From Hypomesus transpacificus (lineage: Eukaryota > Chordata > Actinopteri > Osmeriformes > Osmeridae), in the NCBI RefSeq assembly GCF_021917145.1, contig NW_025813875.1:22302-86301 (forward strand): 64,000 nucleotides of DNA. Reading direction: 5' to 3'. Below, piece by piece: positions 45,346 to 57,506 of the stretch. The translations under genes were made by a program, and so were the position numbers. How positions within the stretch are numbered: the first letter of the stretch is position 1; every line of letters starts with the position of its first letter. Below the pieces are notes generated by a model, which was not told the DNA's origin, did not search any database, and worked only from the letters and a program-made list of their open reading frames with translations.

Positions 45346-47830
45346 AGGGAGGACAGTCTTTCTCTCAGCCTGGCTGGAGGACCAGGGAGGACAGTCTCTC
45401 TCTCAGCCTGGCTGGAGGACCAGGCAGGACAGTCTCTCTCTCAGCCTGGCTGGAGGACCAGGCAGGACAGTCTCTATCAGCCTGGCTGGAGGACCAGGGA
45501 GGACAGTCTCTCTCTCAGCCTGGCTGGAGGACCAGGGAGGACAGTCTCTCTCTCAGCCTGGCTGGAGGACCAGGGAGGACAGTCTCTCTCAGCCTGGCTG
45601 GAGGACCAGGCAGGACAGTCTCTCTCTCAGCCTGGCTTGAGGACCAGGGAGGACAGTCTCTCAGCGTGGCTGGAGGACCAGGGAGGACAGTCTCTCTCAG
45701 CGTGGCTGGAGGACCAGTGAGGACAGTCTCTCTCTCAGCCTGGCTTGAGGACCAGGGAGGACAGTCTCTCTCTGCCTGGCTGGAGGTGCAGGCAGGACAG
45801 TCTCTCTCTCAGCCTGGCTGGAGGACCAGGCAGGACAGTCTCTCTATCAGCCTGGCTGGAGGACCAGGGAGGACAGTCTCTCTCTCAGCCTGGCTGGAGG
45901 ACCAGGGAGGACAGTCTCTCTCAGCCTGGCTGGAGGACCAGGCAGGACAGTCTCTCTCTCAGCCTGGCTTGAGGACCAGGGAGGACAGTCTCTCAGCGTG
46001 GCTGGAGGACCAGGGAGGACAGTCTCTCTCAGCGTGGCTGGAGGACCAGGGAGGACAGTCTCTCTCTCAGCCTGGCTTGAGGACCAGGGAGGACAGTCTC
46101 TCTCTGCCTGGCTGGAGGTGCAGGCAGGACAGTCTCTCTCTCAGCCTGGCTTGAGGACCAGGGAGGACAGTCTCTCTCAGCCTGGCTGAAGGACCAGGCA
46201 GGACAGTCTCTCTCAGCCTGGCTGAAGGACCAGGCAGGACAGTCTCTCTCTCAGCCTGGCTTGAGGACCAGGGAGGACAGTCTCTTTCAGCCTGACTGGA
46301 GGACCAGGGAGGACAGTCTCTCTCAGCCTGGCTGGAGGACCAGGGAGGACAGTCTCTCTCTCAGCCTGGCTGGAGGACCAGGGAGGACAGTCTCTCTTAG
46401 CCTGGCTTGAGGAGCAGGGAGGACAGTCTCTCTCTCAGCCTGGCTGGAGGACCAGGGAGGACAGTCTCTCTCAGCCTGGCTGGAGGACTCTCTCAGCCTG
46501 GCTGGAGGACCAGGGAGGACAGTCTCTCTCTCAGCCTGGCTTGAGGACCAGGGAGGACAGTCTCTCTCAGCCTGGCTGAAGGACCAGGCAGGACAGTCTC
46601 TCTCTCAGCCTGGCTTGAGGACCAGGGAGGACAGTCTCTTTCAGCCTGACTGGAGGACCAGGGAGGACAGTCTCTCTCAGCCTGGCTGGAGGACCATTGA
46701 GGACAGTCTCTCTCTCAGCCTGGCTGGAGGACCAGGGAGGACAGTCTCTCTTAGCCTGGCTGGAGGACCAGGGAGGACAGTCTCTCTCAGCCTGGCTGGA
46801 GGACCAGGGAGGACAGTCTCTCTCAGCCTGGCTGGAGGACCAGGGAGGACAGTCTCTCTCTCAGCCTGGCTGGAGGACCAGGGAGGACAGTCTCTCTCAG
46901 CCTGGCTGGAGGACCAGGGAGGACAGTCTCTCTCTCAGCCTGGCTTGAGGACCAGGGAGGACAGTCTCTCTCAGCCTGGCTGAAGGACCAGGCAGGACAG
47001 TCTCTCTCTCAGCCTGGCTTGAGGACCAGGGAGGACAGTCTCTTTCAGCCTGACTGGAGGACCAGGGAGGACAGTCTCTCTCAGCCTGGCTGGAGGACCA
47101 TTGAGGACAGTCTCTCTCTCAGCCTGGCTGGAGGACCAGGGAGGACAGTCTCTCTTAGCCTGGCTGGAGGACCAGGGAGGACAGTCTCTCTCAGCCTGGC
47201 TGGAGGACCAGGGAGGACAGTCTCTCTCAGCCTGGCTGGAGGACCAGGGAGGACAGTCTCTCTCTTAGCCTGGCTGGAGGACCAGGGAGGACAGTCTCTC
47301 TCAGCCTGACTGGAGGAGCAGGGAGGACAGTCTCTCTCTCAGCCTGGCTGGAGGACCAGGGAGGACAGTCTCTCTTAGCCTGGCTGCAGGACCAGGGAGG
47401 ACAGTCTCTCTCAGCCTGGCTGGAGGACCAGGGAGGACAGTCTCTCTCTGCCTGGCTGGAGGACCAGGGAGGACAGTCTCTCTCTGCCTGGCTGGAGGAC
47501 CAGGGAGGACAGTCTCTCTCAGCCTGGCTGGAGGACCAGGGAGGACAGTCTCTTTCAGCCTGACTGGAGGAGCAGGGAGGACAGTCTCTCTCAGCCTGGC
47601 TGGAGGACCAGGGAGGACAGTCTCTCTCAGCCTGGCTGGAGGACCAGGCAGGACAGTCTCTCTCAGCCTGGCTGGAGGACCAGGGAGGACAGTCTCTCTC
47701 TGCCAGGCTGGAGGACCAGGGAGGACAGTCTCTCTCTCAGCCTGGCTGGAGGACCAGGGAGGACAGTCTCTCTCTCAGCCTGGCTGGAGGACCAGGCAGG
47801 ACAGTCTCTCTCTCACCCTGGCTGTCTGCT
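45330..47830. repeat. 2.5-kb minisatellite, ~36-38-bp unit, roughly 65 copies
   Basis: Unit GGACCAGGGAGGACAGTCTC plus TCTCAGCCTGGCTGGA, with variants (GGCAGG, TTGAGG, GACTGG) and higher-order blocks of several units. The right edge, CACCCTGGCTGTCTGCTCCT, resembles khnyn 58200-58225. Long ORFs here are repeat artefacts. Confidence 0.95.
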
Positions 47831-47860
47831 CCTCCCAGGCAGAGCACTCTTCTGTTTAGC

Positions 47861-48083
47861 GTATTTTCAGGACTATAAATCGCGCCAGAGTATAAATCCC
47901 ATTAGTCAAAAAACGCAACGTCATGAAGAAGAAAAAAACCTATATAAATCCCACTGCACTATAAGTCGCATTTATTTCAAAATGTATTTCACAAACTCTC
48001 TCACAAAATCCAAGAAGAAACATTTAATCTGGAAAGATCATCTGAACTATGAAAAAAACTGTGACTTTTAGTCTGGAAAATAC
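47861..48083. mobile_element. Short inverted-repeat element (MITE-like)
   Basis: Ends GTATTTTCAGGACTATAAAT and, inverted, GTATTTTCCAGACTAAAAGT. Internal CCCACTGCACTATAAGTCGC is typical of a widespread vertebrate repeat. No ORF. Confidence 0.65.
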
Positions 48084-48229
48084 AGGTACATACTGGTGTG
48101 TTGTAGCCAGAAGTACATACAGTACTTGCACATGACGAGAGTCTCAACATGGAGTTGGTCACTCTGAACAGATTTGACTTCCACGCATGCTGATGATGTG
48201 TAGCGTTATGGTGTCATGTTTATAATCTG

Positions 48230-49585
48230 TTCATGTTGTTTAAAGGCACATATATTCTCATATTGTGTTTGTGGGTGTGTCATGGATACCATACTACAGT
48301 GTAGCCTCAAAAGACACACACTGAGATGAGTTGCACTGTTTTACATAAAGTTTGTTGTATACAAAATAGTTTAATGGCCGAGCAGCATTTGCAAGAAATC
48401 CAATTTAACTATCAAGATTTGCGAAGGAGAGAGAAAGAGGGGACTAAGACAGAAACATTAGCCCTATCCAAACCATTCACAAGACAGAGAGCTAAAGAGA
48501 CAGAGAGAGACAGATAGAGAGAAGAGCGAGAGAAGGAAAGACAGACTGAATCTAACTTCTGAAAGGTAAGTTACATTTGTACACCACTGCATGACATACT
48601 ACATCTGATTTGGTTGGTAATTGCCACGTTATTGTTGAACTGTCTGTTAAAATACAGACCGTTCATTGATTCTGACCACCAAAAAACTATTAGATCGACA
48701 ATAGTGCATATTCTGCATTTCTGATCCTTGATAGTTCTGCTATACTGTCTAGTTTTATTCCTGGCCCATTTGTTCGATTCCACATACTTTTATGCCATTT
48801 GAGCAATTTTGCTATTTTTGCTGTTAATGTTTTGTATCAATATAATTTGTTTTGTCCATGCTACTATATAGCTGTTGCTCCCCATGTCATGATCATTTAA
48901 TTGTCTAGAATGACCTGGTATCGTACAGTACACACTTGATAATAAATGTCTTTGACTTTGACGATGAATGTGCAGATTGGAAACAGAGTTGATCAAACAC
49001 TTCAAAATAAAAAAAACACCAGTTCAGCCAAAACAGTCCAAGCAAAGTCTCTCTGCTGCATCCGGGTCAGAGGATGCTGTTTACAGTGAAAACAGAAAAA
49101 AAGAGATGACGCATAGTCAATAAGTGATTGTTTTTTTAAGGCAGGCGGACACAACATTATAGAACTGTGACTGCCATCAGAACACGGCAGGTTACCGTAG
49201 GAACACGCAGTAGGTTACCGTAGGAACACCTATATATGAATGGATAGTAAGACTCAATATATTAACAGATACAGTAGCTGATCTACTGATTGTAATTAAC
49301 ATGAGCCCATGAGAAACTCGATTTCTTCCAAATGTACAAGAGATGGAAGGGAGACTTTCTTTGTCTCTGTCATTACTGAGTCAGTTTTGGGCCAATAAAG
49401 GAGAACAAAAGTGAACACTCACTTAACGAATGGAATTTGATGAAATTTAACAACATGAAAAATGTGATGATGATGATAATGATTGTATGGAACGATATGA
49501 CAATGAGGAGAGTGATGATGATGAAGATGATGTATTGATGTTGTTGCTGTGACAACCAGGGTCATCTGGGTCATCTGGGTCCATC
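48230..49585 (+). repeat. Upstream part of the lectin D duplication unit
   Basis: Matches 52690-53557 upstream of E (GTGTCATGGATACCATACTA, then AAACATTAGCCCTATCCAAA, then ATTTGTTTTGTCCATGCTAC). A third partial copy lies at 56640-56960. A likely 5' non-coding exon ends at TCTGAAAGgtaagtt near 48567. Confidence 0.8.
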
Positions 49586-51594
49586 ATGAAGGGGCTGGCC
49601 TTGATGACGACACTTCTCTCAGGCCAGTGGCATTTTGGTTCTTGTAGTTTATTTTTTGTAGTTCTCCTCTGATGTATAATATTAACCAACCTTTAGGATT
49701 GGGTAGGACTATCTTTTTATTTGCAAGAACAAATGTTAATGTTATGCCATCAAACAGGTTATGCCATCAACACAAAAAAAAACCTACTGAGTGTTGACCA
49801 CAGGACTGTATATTGACCAATTTTGACTAATGTATGTAGTTTTCCTCTGCAGTATGAACTGAACTAAGCTTTGGGCTAGACTGTCCTTTTATTTTAGTCC
49901 AAGTGTTCACACACATGTATAGCAACAGGGACAGGGACACAAACAATTATAACATTTGCATTTGTATCATGTCAACAGGACTGTGTGCCCTCTCCTCATG
50001 CCTTCCTCATCAGTACCACCTTGTTAACGAACCAAAGACCTGGACTGAAGCCCAGAGATACTGCAGAGAGAAGTACACTGACCTGGCCACCATAGACAAC
50101 ATGGAGGACATGAACAACCTGGGAAACATGTTGGCAGCCAATAATATCAGTTCTGGAGTTTGGACAGGTCTGTATTCCAAGGGCACTTGGAGATGGGCCG
50201 TGACACACATACAGGGACAGGTACATTTCAGGAACTGGAAAGATGGAAAACCCAGCATGACTGGAGAACCACCTCTCTGTGCTTCGTTGGACAGTCTCAC
50301 CGGCTCGTGGGAAGACCAACTGTGTACCACAACATTGAAGTTTGTCTGCCAAGGTGAGCGTCCAGGGGTTTAAACGATACTTTTAGAACTTTTTTTAAAA
50401 CATCCAGGAAAAGGTTTTACATCTCGGTAATAAAATGTTTTGGTCTCAGTTTTAGACAGATTCATATTGTACACGGCAAATTCTTCCTATTAATACATTC
50501 TCATTAAAAGCATTTACATTTTTATTTGTTCTGACACCATCGTGAGCACTTCTTCATGACTCTAACCTCTAGTTTAGGTTATTGTCGCATTAAGTATTGC
50601 AAATGTGTTAGGATGATCATAATTATATCCAATACAATACCACATAATACGTTTGTTTTTTTGTTTTGATTTTTCATCATAGAAAAAGAGAAATACATAA
50701 AAATGCGGGTTCACAAATTCAAACTGAAAATACGCCTTTTAAATTAAACACATTCAAGTAAAGCCTTGAGCACTGATAACAAAAATAATTTGCAGGAGAC
50801 ACTTTTGTATATGTCAATGAAACAATGACCTGGACGGAAGCTAAGCGTTACTGCAGGCAGCACTTCACAGACCTGGCCAGAGTGAGGAACCAGACTGAGA
50901 ACCAGCAGATACAGGAGATGTTACCTAGAAACACGAATGTCTGGATCGGCTTGTTAAAAAATCCCTGGAAGTGGTCAGATGGAAGCAAGTCCTCCTTCAC
51001 ATGCTGGAGTGACAATCAACCTGATGAGAATGGATTGATTGGTGAATGTGTGGCATCAGTGATAATTACAAACATGCAGTGCTATGATTGGACATGTGAT
51101 TATACCCTTCCCTTCTTCTGCTATAGTGGTGAGTATTTTGTGTTTAAAAGTGACAGATCACATTAAGATCACAAATGTTATACTTTCTGCACATAAAAAT
51201 GTTATACTTTGGTGAAAGAAATAACACAAACTAACGACGTAGAGAAGCTTGTTCTGTAACAGGATGACATTTGACTGACATGGTGGGTTGTTCAGTTGTC
51301 TGTGTGTCTCAAGTCCCCAGAGAGCATTTGGTGAGGATGAGTCTGACCAGAGAGAACTCTGGTGTGGACCTAGAGGATCCTGCTGTGATGGAGGCCATCT
51401 TACAACAGGTGAGACTGGTTGATTCATGTTGATCTTCACTTTAAAGAGGAGAGTACAAATTCTTAGTCCAGACTCGCTCTCTTCCTCAGGTCCAGGTGAA
51501 GCTGAGAGAGAAGGGGCTGACTGAAGACTTCCAGCTGAGGTGGAGAAAGCAGCCAGATGGAATGGTCTTCCACAATGAGGAAGACGAGGAATAG
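49586..51594 (+). CDS. Lectin D: secreted tandem C-type lectin-domain protein (intact)
   Basis: Paralogue of B from a distinct subgroup shared with E. Exons: 49586-49622, 49979-50353, 50796-51128, 51314-51408, 51490-51594; phases join to 314 codons plus stop. Signal MKGLALMTTLLSGLCA. Domain 1, ~20-140: KTWTEAQRYCREKYTDLATI, VWTGLYSKGTWRWAV, then GKPSMTGEPPLC and SWEDQLC, with no EPN/QPD Ca site. Domain 2, ~140-250: MTWTEAKRYCRQHFTDLARV, VWIGLLKNPWKWSDGS, DNQPDENGLIGEC with a QPD motif (galactose-type in the family; inference), and CYDWTC. The tail VQVKLREKGLTEDFQLRWRK is shorter and more acidic at its end (NEEDEE) than in A/B. The signal exon again ends TCAG before GCCAGT. Confidence 0.85.
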
Positions 51595-53557
51595 AAGGAA
51601 GAGGAAACCTGATCTGACTAAAAGAAACCTACATTTTGAAGAAATGCACATAATCAATACCTGTTTTGTGATAGAAAATAGAATTTTCCCTGTTGAATCA
51701 GATAATATATTTTAATATTATTTTCCCTTTTATCTAGTAGAGATTATTTTTGACTGCTAAATACATTCAGAACATAAGTCATGCAAATTCTTTTCTATCA
51801 CTTTCTCAAAATGTTATTCGTAACAAATGCTTTAACCGATTTAATACATGTATTAGAGATTTTTTGTCGCAATGTTCACAGAAATGATTCATGTCCAGTA
51901 TCTTTGACGACTCCTCAAGATATTTAGCATTTTCTGTGTGCCTTCTGACTAATAAAACCTCTTGAAATCGACGTCATCACAACCTTGAAACTTGTGTAGT
52001 AAATGTACAAAGTTTGCGTTTACTCTGTGAATTTTCTACGTTTTCAACCAATATCCAAATTTAAGAACTGCACTGGAACTCAGCAAAGTTTAATGCCAAG
52101 TGTTTATTAGAATCCAGAGTGACAGAGGTTGTCATGGCGACAGAGATTCCAACAAGCGTGAGCAAGATCCCGGGATCAGACTAAAATAGTTCTCCGGACA
52201 TTCCTCTTATATATCAAAACCTTGTTATTTTGTGTAATTTTGCTAGTGGTACAATACTGTTTGTCACAGATGTATTATGCATTCTTACCCAGCAGTACCC
52301 TTATCATAGGGGACTCAGATTACAGGTGCTTTTTTGCATAGAAAACTCTCCCATTTTTAGCCTTGAAGGCCAGCTTCAATAGGTTTCTGGGCATAGGGTC
52401 GTAAATATGCCTCATAGTAGCTGGGCCTTGTAGTTTTCTATTGAAGAAGCATATACACATAATCTTGTCTCACACTCAGCCCCTAATTATCCAGATTTGC
52501 ACTTTGGGATTAATATCTTCTACATATTAGTGGCAATACTAATCAGTCAACAGCTTCGCATCTGGTTTTCAGTAATATAGCATATAAAAGTAAAAAAGGT
52601 GATTAAGTGGTTCATTTTCAATCATATAATCCACAATCATCATCTGTAATTACAACAGTGTGATGTTTTTTTCCACAACATTATGTCTTCATATTGTGTT
52701 TGTAGGTGTGTCATGGATACCATACTACAGTGTAGGCTCCAAAGACACACACTGAGATGAGTTTCACAGTTTTACATAAAGTTTGTTGTATACAAACTAG
52801 TTTAATGGCCGAGCAGCATTTGCAAGAAATCCCATTTAACCACCTCAACATTTTGCGAAGGAGAGAGAAAGAGGGGAGTAAGACTAAGACAGAAACATTA
52901 GCCCTATCCAAACCATTCACAAGACAGAGAGCTAAAGAAACAGAGAGAGACAGATAGAGAGAAGAGCGAGAGAAGGAAAGACAGACTGAATCTAACTTCT
53001 GAAAGGTAAGTTACATTTGTACACCACTGCATGACACACTACATCTGATTTGGTTGGTAATTGCCACATTATTGTTGAACTGTCTGTTAAAATACAACAT
53101 TAACACAAACATACCTTGACTCTGACCACCGAAAAACTATTAGATTGAAAATAGTGCATATTCTGCACTTCTGATCCTTGATCGTTCTGCTATACTGTCT
53201 AGTTTTATTCCCTGCCCATTTGTTCGTTTCCATGTACCTTTATGCCATTTGAGCCCTTTTGTCAATTTTTGCTGTTAATGTTTTGTATCAATATAATTTG
53301 TTTTGTCCATGCTACTATATAGCTGTTGCTCCCCATGTCATGATCATTTTAATTGTCTAGAATGACCTGGTATCGTACAGTACACACTTGATAATAAATG
53401 TCTTTGACTTTGACGATGAATGTGCAGATTGGAAATGATGGATGTGATGATGACGATTGTATGGAAAGGAATGACAGTGAGGAGAGTGATGATGATGATG
53501 ACGTTTGTATTAATGTTGTTGCTGTGACAACCAGGCTCATCTGGGTTATCGTCCATC
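51595..53557. other. Spacer between lectins D and E, part of the duplicated unit
   Basis: 51840-52610 matches 55440-56220, and 52690-53557 matches 48230-49585. No other gene seen; ORFs in the GATGAT-rich stretch 53440-53510 are low complexity. Confidence 0.6.
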
Positions 53558-55108
53558 ATGAAGGGTCTGGCTTTGATGATGACACTTTTCTCAAGCCACC
53601 ATAGACAACATGGAGGACTTAGAAAACCTGGTAAACTTGTTTGCATCCAATCAGATGCTTATTAGAGTTTGGACAGGTCTGTATTCCACGGGGACCTGGA
53701 GCTGGTCCCTGGTAGACAGTCCGGATGACAGAGAGGGACAGAAAGAGTTCAGGAACTGGAAAGATGGAAAACCCAGCATGACTGGAGAACCACCTCTCTG
53801 TGCTTCGTTTGACAGCCTCACAGGCTCGTGGGAAGACCAACTGTGTAACACAACATTGAAGTTTGTCTGCCAAGGTGAGCGTCCAGGGGTTTAAACGTTA
53901 CTTTTAGAACTTTTTTTTCGTAAAAGGTTTTACATCTCGATAATAAAATGTTTTGGTGTCAGTTTTGGACAGATTCATATTGTACACAGCACATTCTTTC
54001 TATGAATATATTCTCATTAAAAGCATTTACATTTGTATTTGTTCTGACACCATCGTGAGCACTTCTTCATGACTCTAACCTCTAGTTTAGGTTATTGTCG
54101 CATTAAGTATTGCAAATGTGTTAGGATGTTCATAAATATATCCAATACAATACCACATAATATGTTTGTTTTTTGTTTTGATTTTTCACCATAAAAAAGA
54201 GAAATACATGAAAATGTGTATTCACAAATTCAAACTTAAAATAACCTTTTTAAAATAAACACATTCAAGTAAAGCCTTGAGCACTGATAACAAAAATAAT
54301 TTGCAGGAGACACGTTTGTATACGTCAATGAAGCAATGACCTGGACGAGGGCTAAGAGTTACTGCAGGCAGCAACGCACAGATCTGGCCAGAGTGAGGAG
54401 CCAGACTGAGAACCAGCAGATACAGGAGATGTTACCTGGAAACACGAATGTCTGGATCGGCTTGTTCAAAGATCCCTGGAAGTGGTCAGATGGAAGCAAG
54501 TCCTCCTTCACATGCTGGAGTGACAATCAACCTGATGAGAATGGATTGATTGGTGAATGTGTGGCATCAGTGATATATACAAACATGCAGTGCAATGATT
54601 GGACATGTGATCATACCCTTCCCTTCTTCTGCTACAGTGGTGAGTCTTTTGTGTTTAAAAGTGACAGATCACATTATGATCACAAGTGTTATACTTTCTG
54701 CACATGAACATTTTACACTTTGGCTAAAGAAATAACACAAACTAACGATTTAAAGAAGTTTGTTTTGTAACAGAATGAAATTTGACTGACATTGTAAGTT
54801 GTTCAGTTGTCTGTGTGTCTCAAGTCCCAGTGCAGCAGCAGGTGGTGAGAATGAGTCTGACCAGAGAGAACTCTGGTGTGGACCTAGAGGATCCTGCTGT
54901 GAAGGAGGCCATCTTACAACAGGTGAGACTGGTTGATTCATGTTGATCTTCACTTTAAAGAGGAGAGTACAAATTCTTAGTCCAGACTCGCTCTCCTCCT
55001 TAGGTCCAGGTGAAGCTGAGAGAGAAGGGGCTGACTGAAGACTTCCAGCTGAGGTGGAGAAAGCAGACAGATGGAAAGGTCTTCCACAAGGATGAAGACG
55101 AGGAATAG
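53558..55108 (+). pseudogene. Lectin E: C-type lectin whose signal exon is fused out of frame to domain 1
   Basis: The signal exon (ATG 53558, MKGLALMMTLFS) runs straight into the middle of domain 1 at ~53594. The donor, intron 1 and the first ~40 residues of domain 1 (the KTWTEAQRYC part) are deleted. From ATG 53558 the domain-1 frame is not reached and a stop follows within about 35 codons. An in-frame ATG at 53610 (MEDLENLVNLFASNQ) would give a protein without signal peptide. The rest is intact: domain 1 remnant to 53874 (WSWSLVDSPDDREGQ), domain 2 54307-54639 (AKSYCRQQRTDLARV, NQPDENGLIGEC), tail exons 54825-54922 and 55004-55108. Either a pseudogene or a cytosolic remnant; pseudogene preferred. 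Confidence 0.8.
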
Positions 55109-56217
55109 AAGGAAGAGGAAGCCAGATCTGACTAAAAGAAACCTTCATTTTGAAGATATGCACATAATCAATACCTGTTTTGTGATAGAAAATAGAATTT
55201 TCCCTGTTGAATCAGATACTCTATTTTAATATTATTTTCCCTTTCAACTAGTAGAGAGTATTTTTGACTGCTAAATACATTCAGAGCATAATTCTTTCGT
55301 ATTACTTTCTCTAAATGTTATTTATAACAAATGCTTCAACCGAATTAATACATGTATTTGAGATTTCTTGTCACAATTTTACAGAAATGATTTACATTTA
55401 GTCATTTACATTTAGTCATTTAGCAGACGCTCTTATCCAGAAATGATTCATGTCCTGTATCTTTGATGACTCCTTTGATGACTCCTCAAGATATTTAGCC
55501 TTTTCTGTGTGCCTTCTGACTAATAAAAACTCTTGAAATCGACGTCATCACAACCTTGTAACTTGTGTAATATAGACACAGTGTGCGTTCACTATGTGAA
55601 TTTTGTTCATGTTCTTTAAAGGCACATATTGATGTAAAAAATATTCTACGTTTTCAACCAATATCCAAATTTAAGAACAGTACTGGAACTCAGGAAAGTT
55701 TAATGCCAAGTGTTTATTAGAATCCAGAGTGACAGAGGTTGTCATGGCGACAGAGATTCCAACAAGCGTGAGCAAGATCCCGGGATCAGACTAAAATAGT
55801 TCTCTGGACATTCCTCTTATATATCAAATCTATATATATCAAATCTATATATATCAAATCTTGAATATTGTTTGTTACAGATGCATTATGCATTCTTTAC
55901 CCAGCAGTACCGTCATCATAGGGGACTCAGATTACAGGTGCTTTTTTGCATAGAAAACTCTCCTATTTTTAGCCTTGAAGGCCAGCTTCACTAGGTTTCT
56001 GGGCATAGGGTCGTAAATATGCCTCATAGTAGCTGGGCCTTGTAGTTTTCTATTGAAGAAGCATATACACATAGTCTTCTCTCGCACTCAGCCCCTAATT
56101 ATCCAGATTTGCACTTTGGGCTTAATATCTTCTACATATTAGTGGCAATACTAATCAGTCAATAGCTTCGCACCTGGTTTTCAGTAATATAGCATATCAA
56201 AGTAAAAAAAGGTGATT

Positions 56218-56606
56218 ACATTTATTCATTTAACATTTATTCATTTAGCAGACGCTTTTATCCAAAGCGACTTCCAAGAGAGAGCTTTACAAAGTGCATA
56301 GGTCACTGATAATAACAACAAGATAGCCCCAAAACATTGCGGGTAGCCTAAACATGAAGCACATATTTTAAACAACCAAAAATAAGTGCCAAAGGGAAGA
56401 ACCATAAGAGCATGTAGTTAAGCAAGTTACAATTAAACAACATGAATCGCTATGAGTGCAAGTGTACCTGTAGAAAAGCAAGCAACAGTAAAAAATAAGA
56501 TAAAATAAAATATTTCGTAGCGAGCACAACAGTTTAAATCAGTTACCACTGACCAACAAGAGCAACAAGTCTCTAAGCAAGAGTCATTGTGATCCATGGT
56601 GATTAC
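56218..56606 (+). mobile_element. ~390-bp SINE/LINE-like insertion (family 2)
   Basis: Begins with a CATTTATTCATTTAGCAGAC-type start and is flanked by a GTGATTACA-type duplication. The duplicate unit at 52600 lacks it, so it inserted after the D/E duplication. Related to 3285-3545. Confidence 0.7.
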
Positions 56607-56639
56607 AGTAATAGGTTCGTAATCAATCATATAATCCAA

Positions 56640-56960
56640 AATCATTATCCATCTTCATAATTACAACAGTGTGATGTTTTTTTCCACAACATTATATCTT
56701 CATATTGTGTTTGTGGGTGTGTCATGGATACCATTCTAGAGTGTAGGCTCAAAAGACACACACTGAGATGAGTTGCACTGTTTTACATAAAGTTTGTTGT
56801 ATACAAACTAGTTTAATGGCCGAGCAGCATTTGCAAGAAAACCTTAACTCATTCCCATCTCAAGATTTGCAAACGAGAGGGGAGAGGGGTCTAAGAAAAC
56901 AGAACATTAGATGCAAACTATACTGAAGACAGACACAGAGAGAGAGAAAAAGAGACAGAG
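56640..56960 (+). repeat. Third, partial copy of the lectin D/E duplication unit
   Basis: Matches 48240-48500 and 52690-52950 (TACATAAAGTTTGTTGTATA and AATGGCCGAGCAGCATTTGC), then breaks down in a GAGA-rich stretch. No lectin exons follow. Confidence 0.8.
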
Positions 56961-57401
56961 ATAGAAAGAGAGAGTCAAGGAAAGGTAGACTATAGGCTGT
57001 TCTTTGACCCCGACCACCAAATTAAGATATCTTTTCACTATTGAACCTTGATCTTTCTGCTGTATTGTCTAAATGTATTCTTTGTTTTTTTTTTGCCAGT
57101 GATTTAAGTTGATATTTCTTTTCTTTTTCTCACAGAATAATGTATCTTTACACCACCTCCATTGAGATGGCAGTTCAACTGACACTGCCTGAATCTGAGT
57201 TTCTCTCTCATTCTGACTCACCCGCTCAGTAGAAATCATTTATCTTTTGTGTGTGTTACTCTCCCGCTCTTTCTCTCCCTCTTTCTATCTGTCTGTCTCA
57301 CTTTCTATCTCTCCCTCTTGGTAACACAAACGCTTAATTTCCCTAATCTAGACTAATTTAATCGGAGCAGAGCAGAGCGGACACCAAATAGATTTTTTAG
57401 G

Positions 57402-57506
57402 AAGTTGAGAAGGACAATTTTGAGTGAGGAACAGAACGGTACAATTAGCAGTGGCCTCTCGAATTTGACCCTTCTGTTCCTCTCTCAAAATTGTCCTTCT
57501 CAACTT
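57402..57506. repeat. ~35-bp inverted repeat with ~36-nt loop
   Basis: Left arm 57402-57435 (AAGTTGAGAAGGACAATTTT then GAGTGAGGAACAGAA) pairs with right arm 57472-57506 with one mismatch that I can see. It could fold as a long hairpin. Confidence 0.85.

Noticed and set aside
45310-47309. Several overlapping ORFs rich in GGPGRTVSLS or DQGGQSLS
   Set aside because: Reading frames of a 36-38-bp minisatellite; the unit varies freely without codon bias.
44696-47830. CRISPR-like array
   Set aside because: Tandem units are contiguous with no unique spacers, and the genome is eukaryotic.
53398-53604. 68-residue ORF with an Asp-rich run near lectin E
   Set aside because: It is a GATGAT low-complexity stretch in the duplicated upstream block; the copy upstream of D does not keep the frame.
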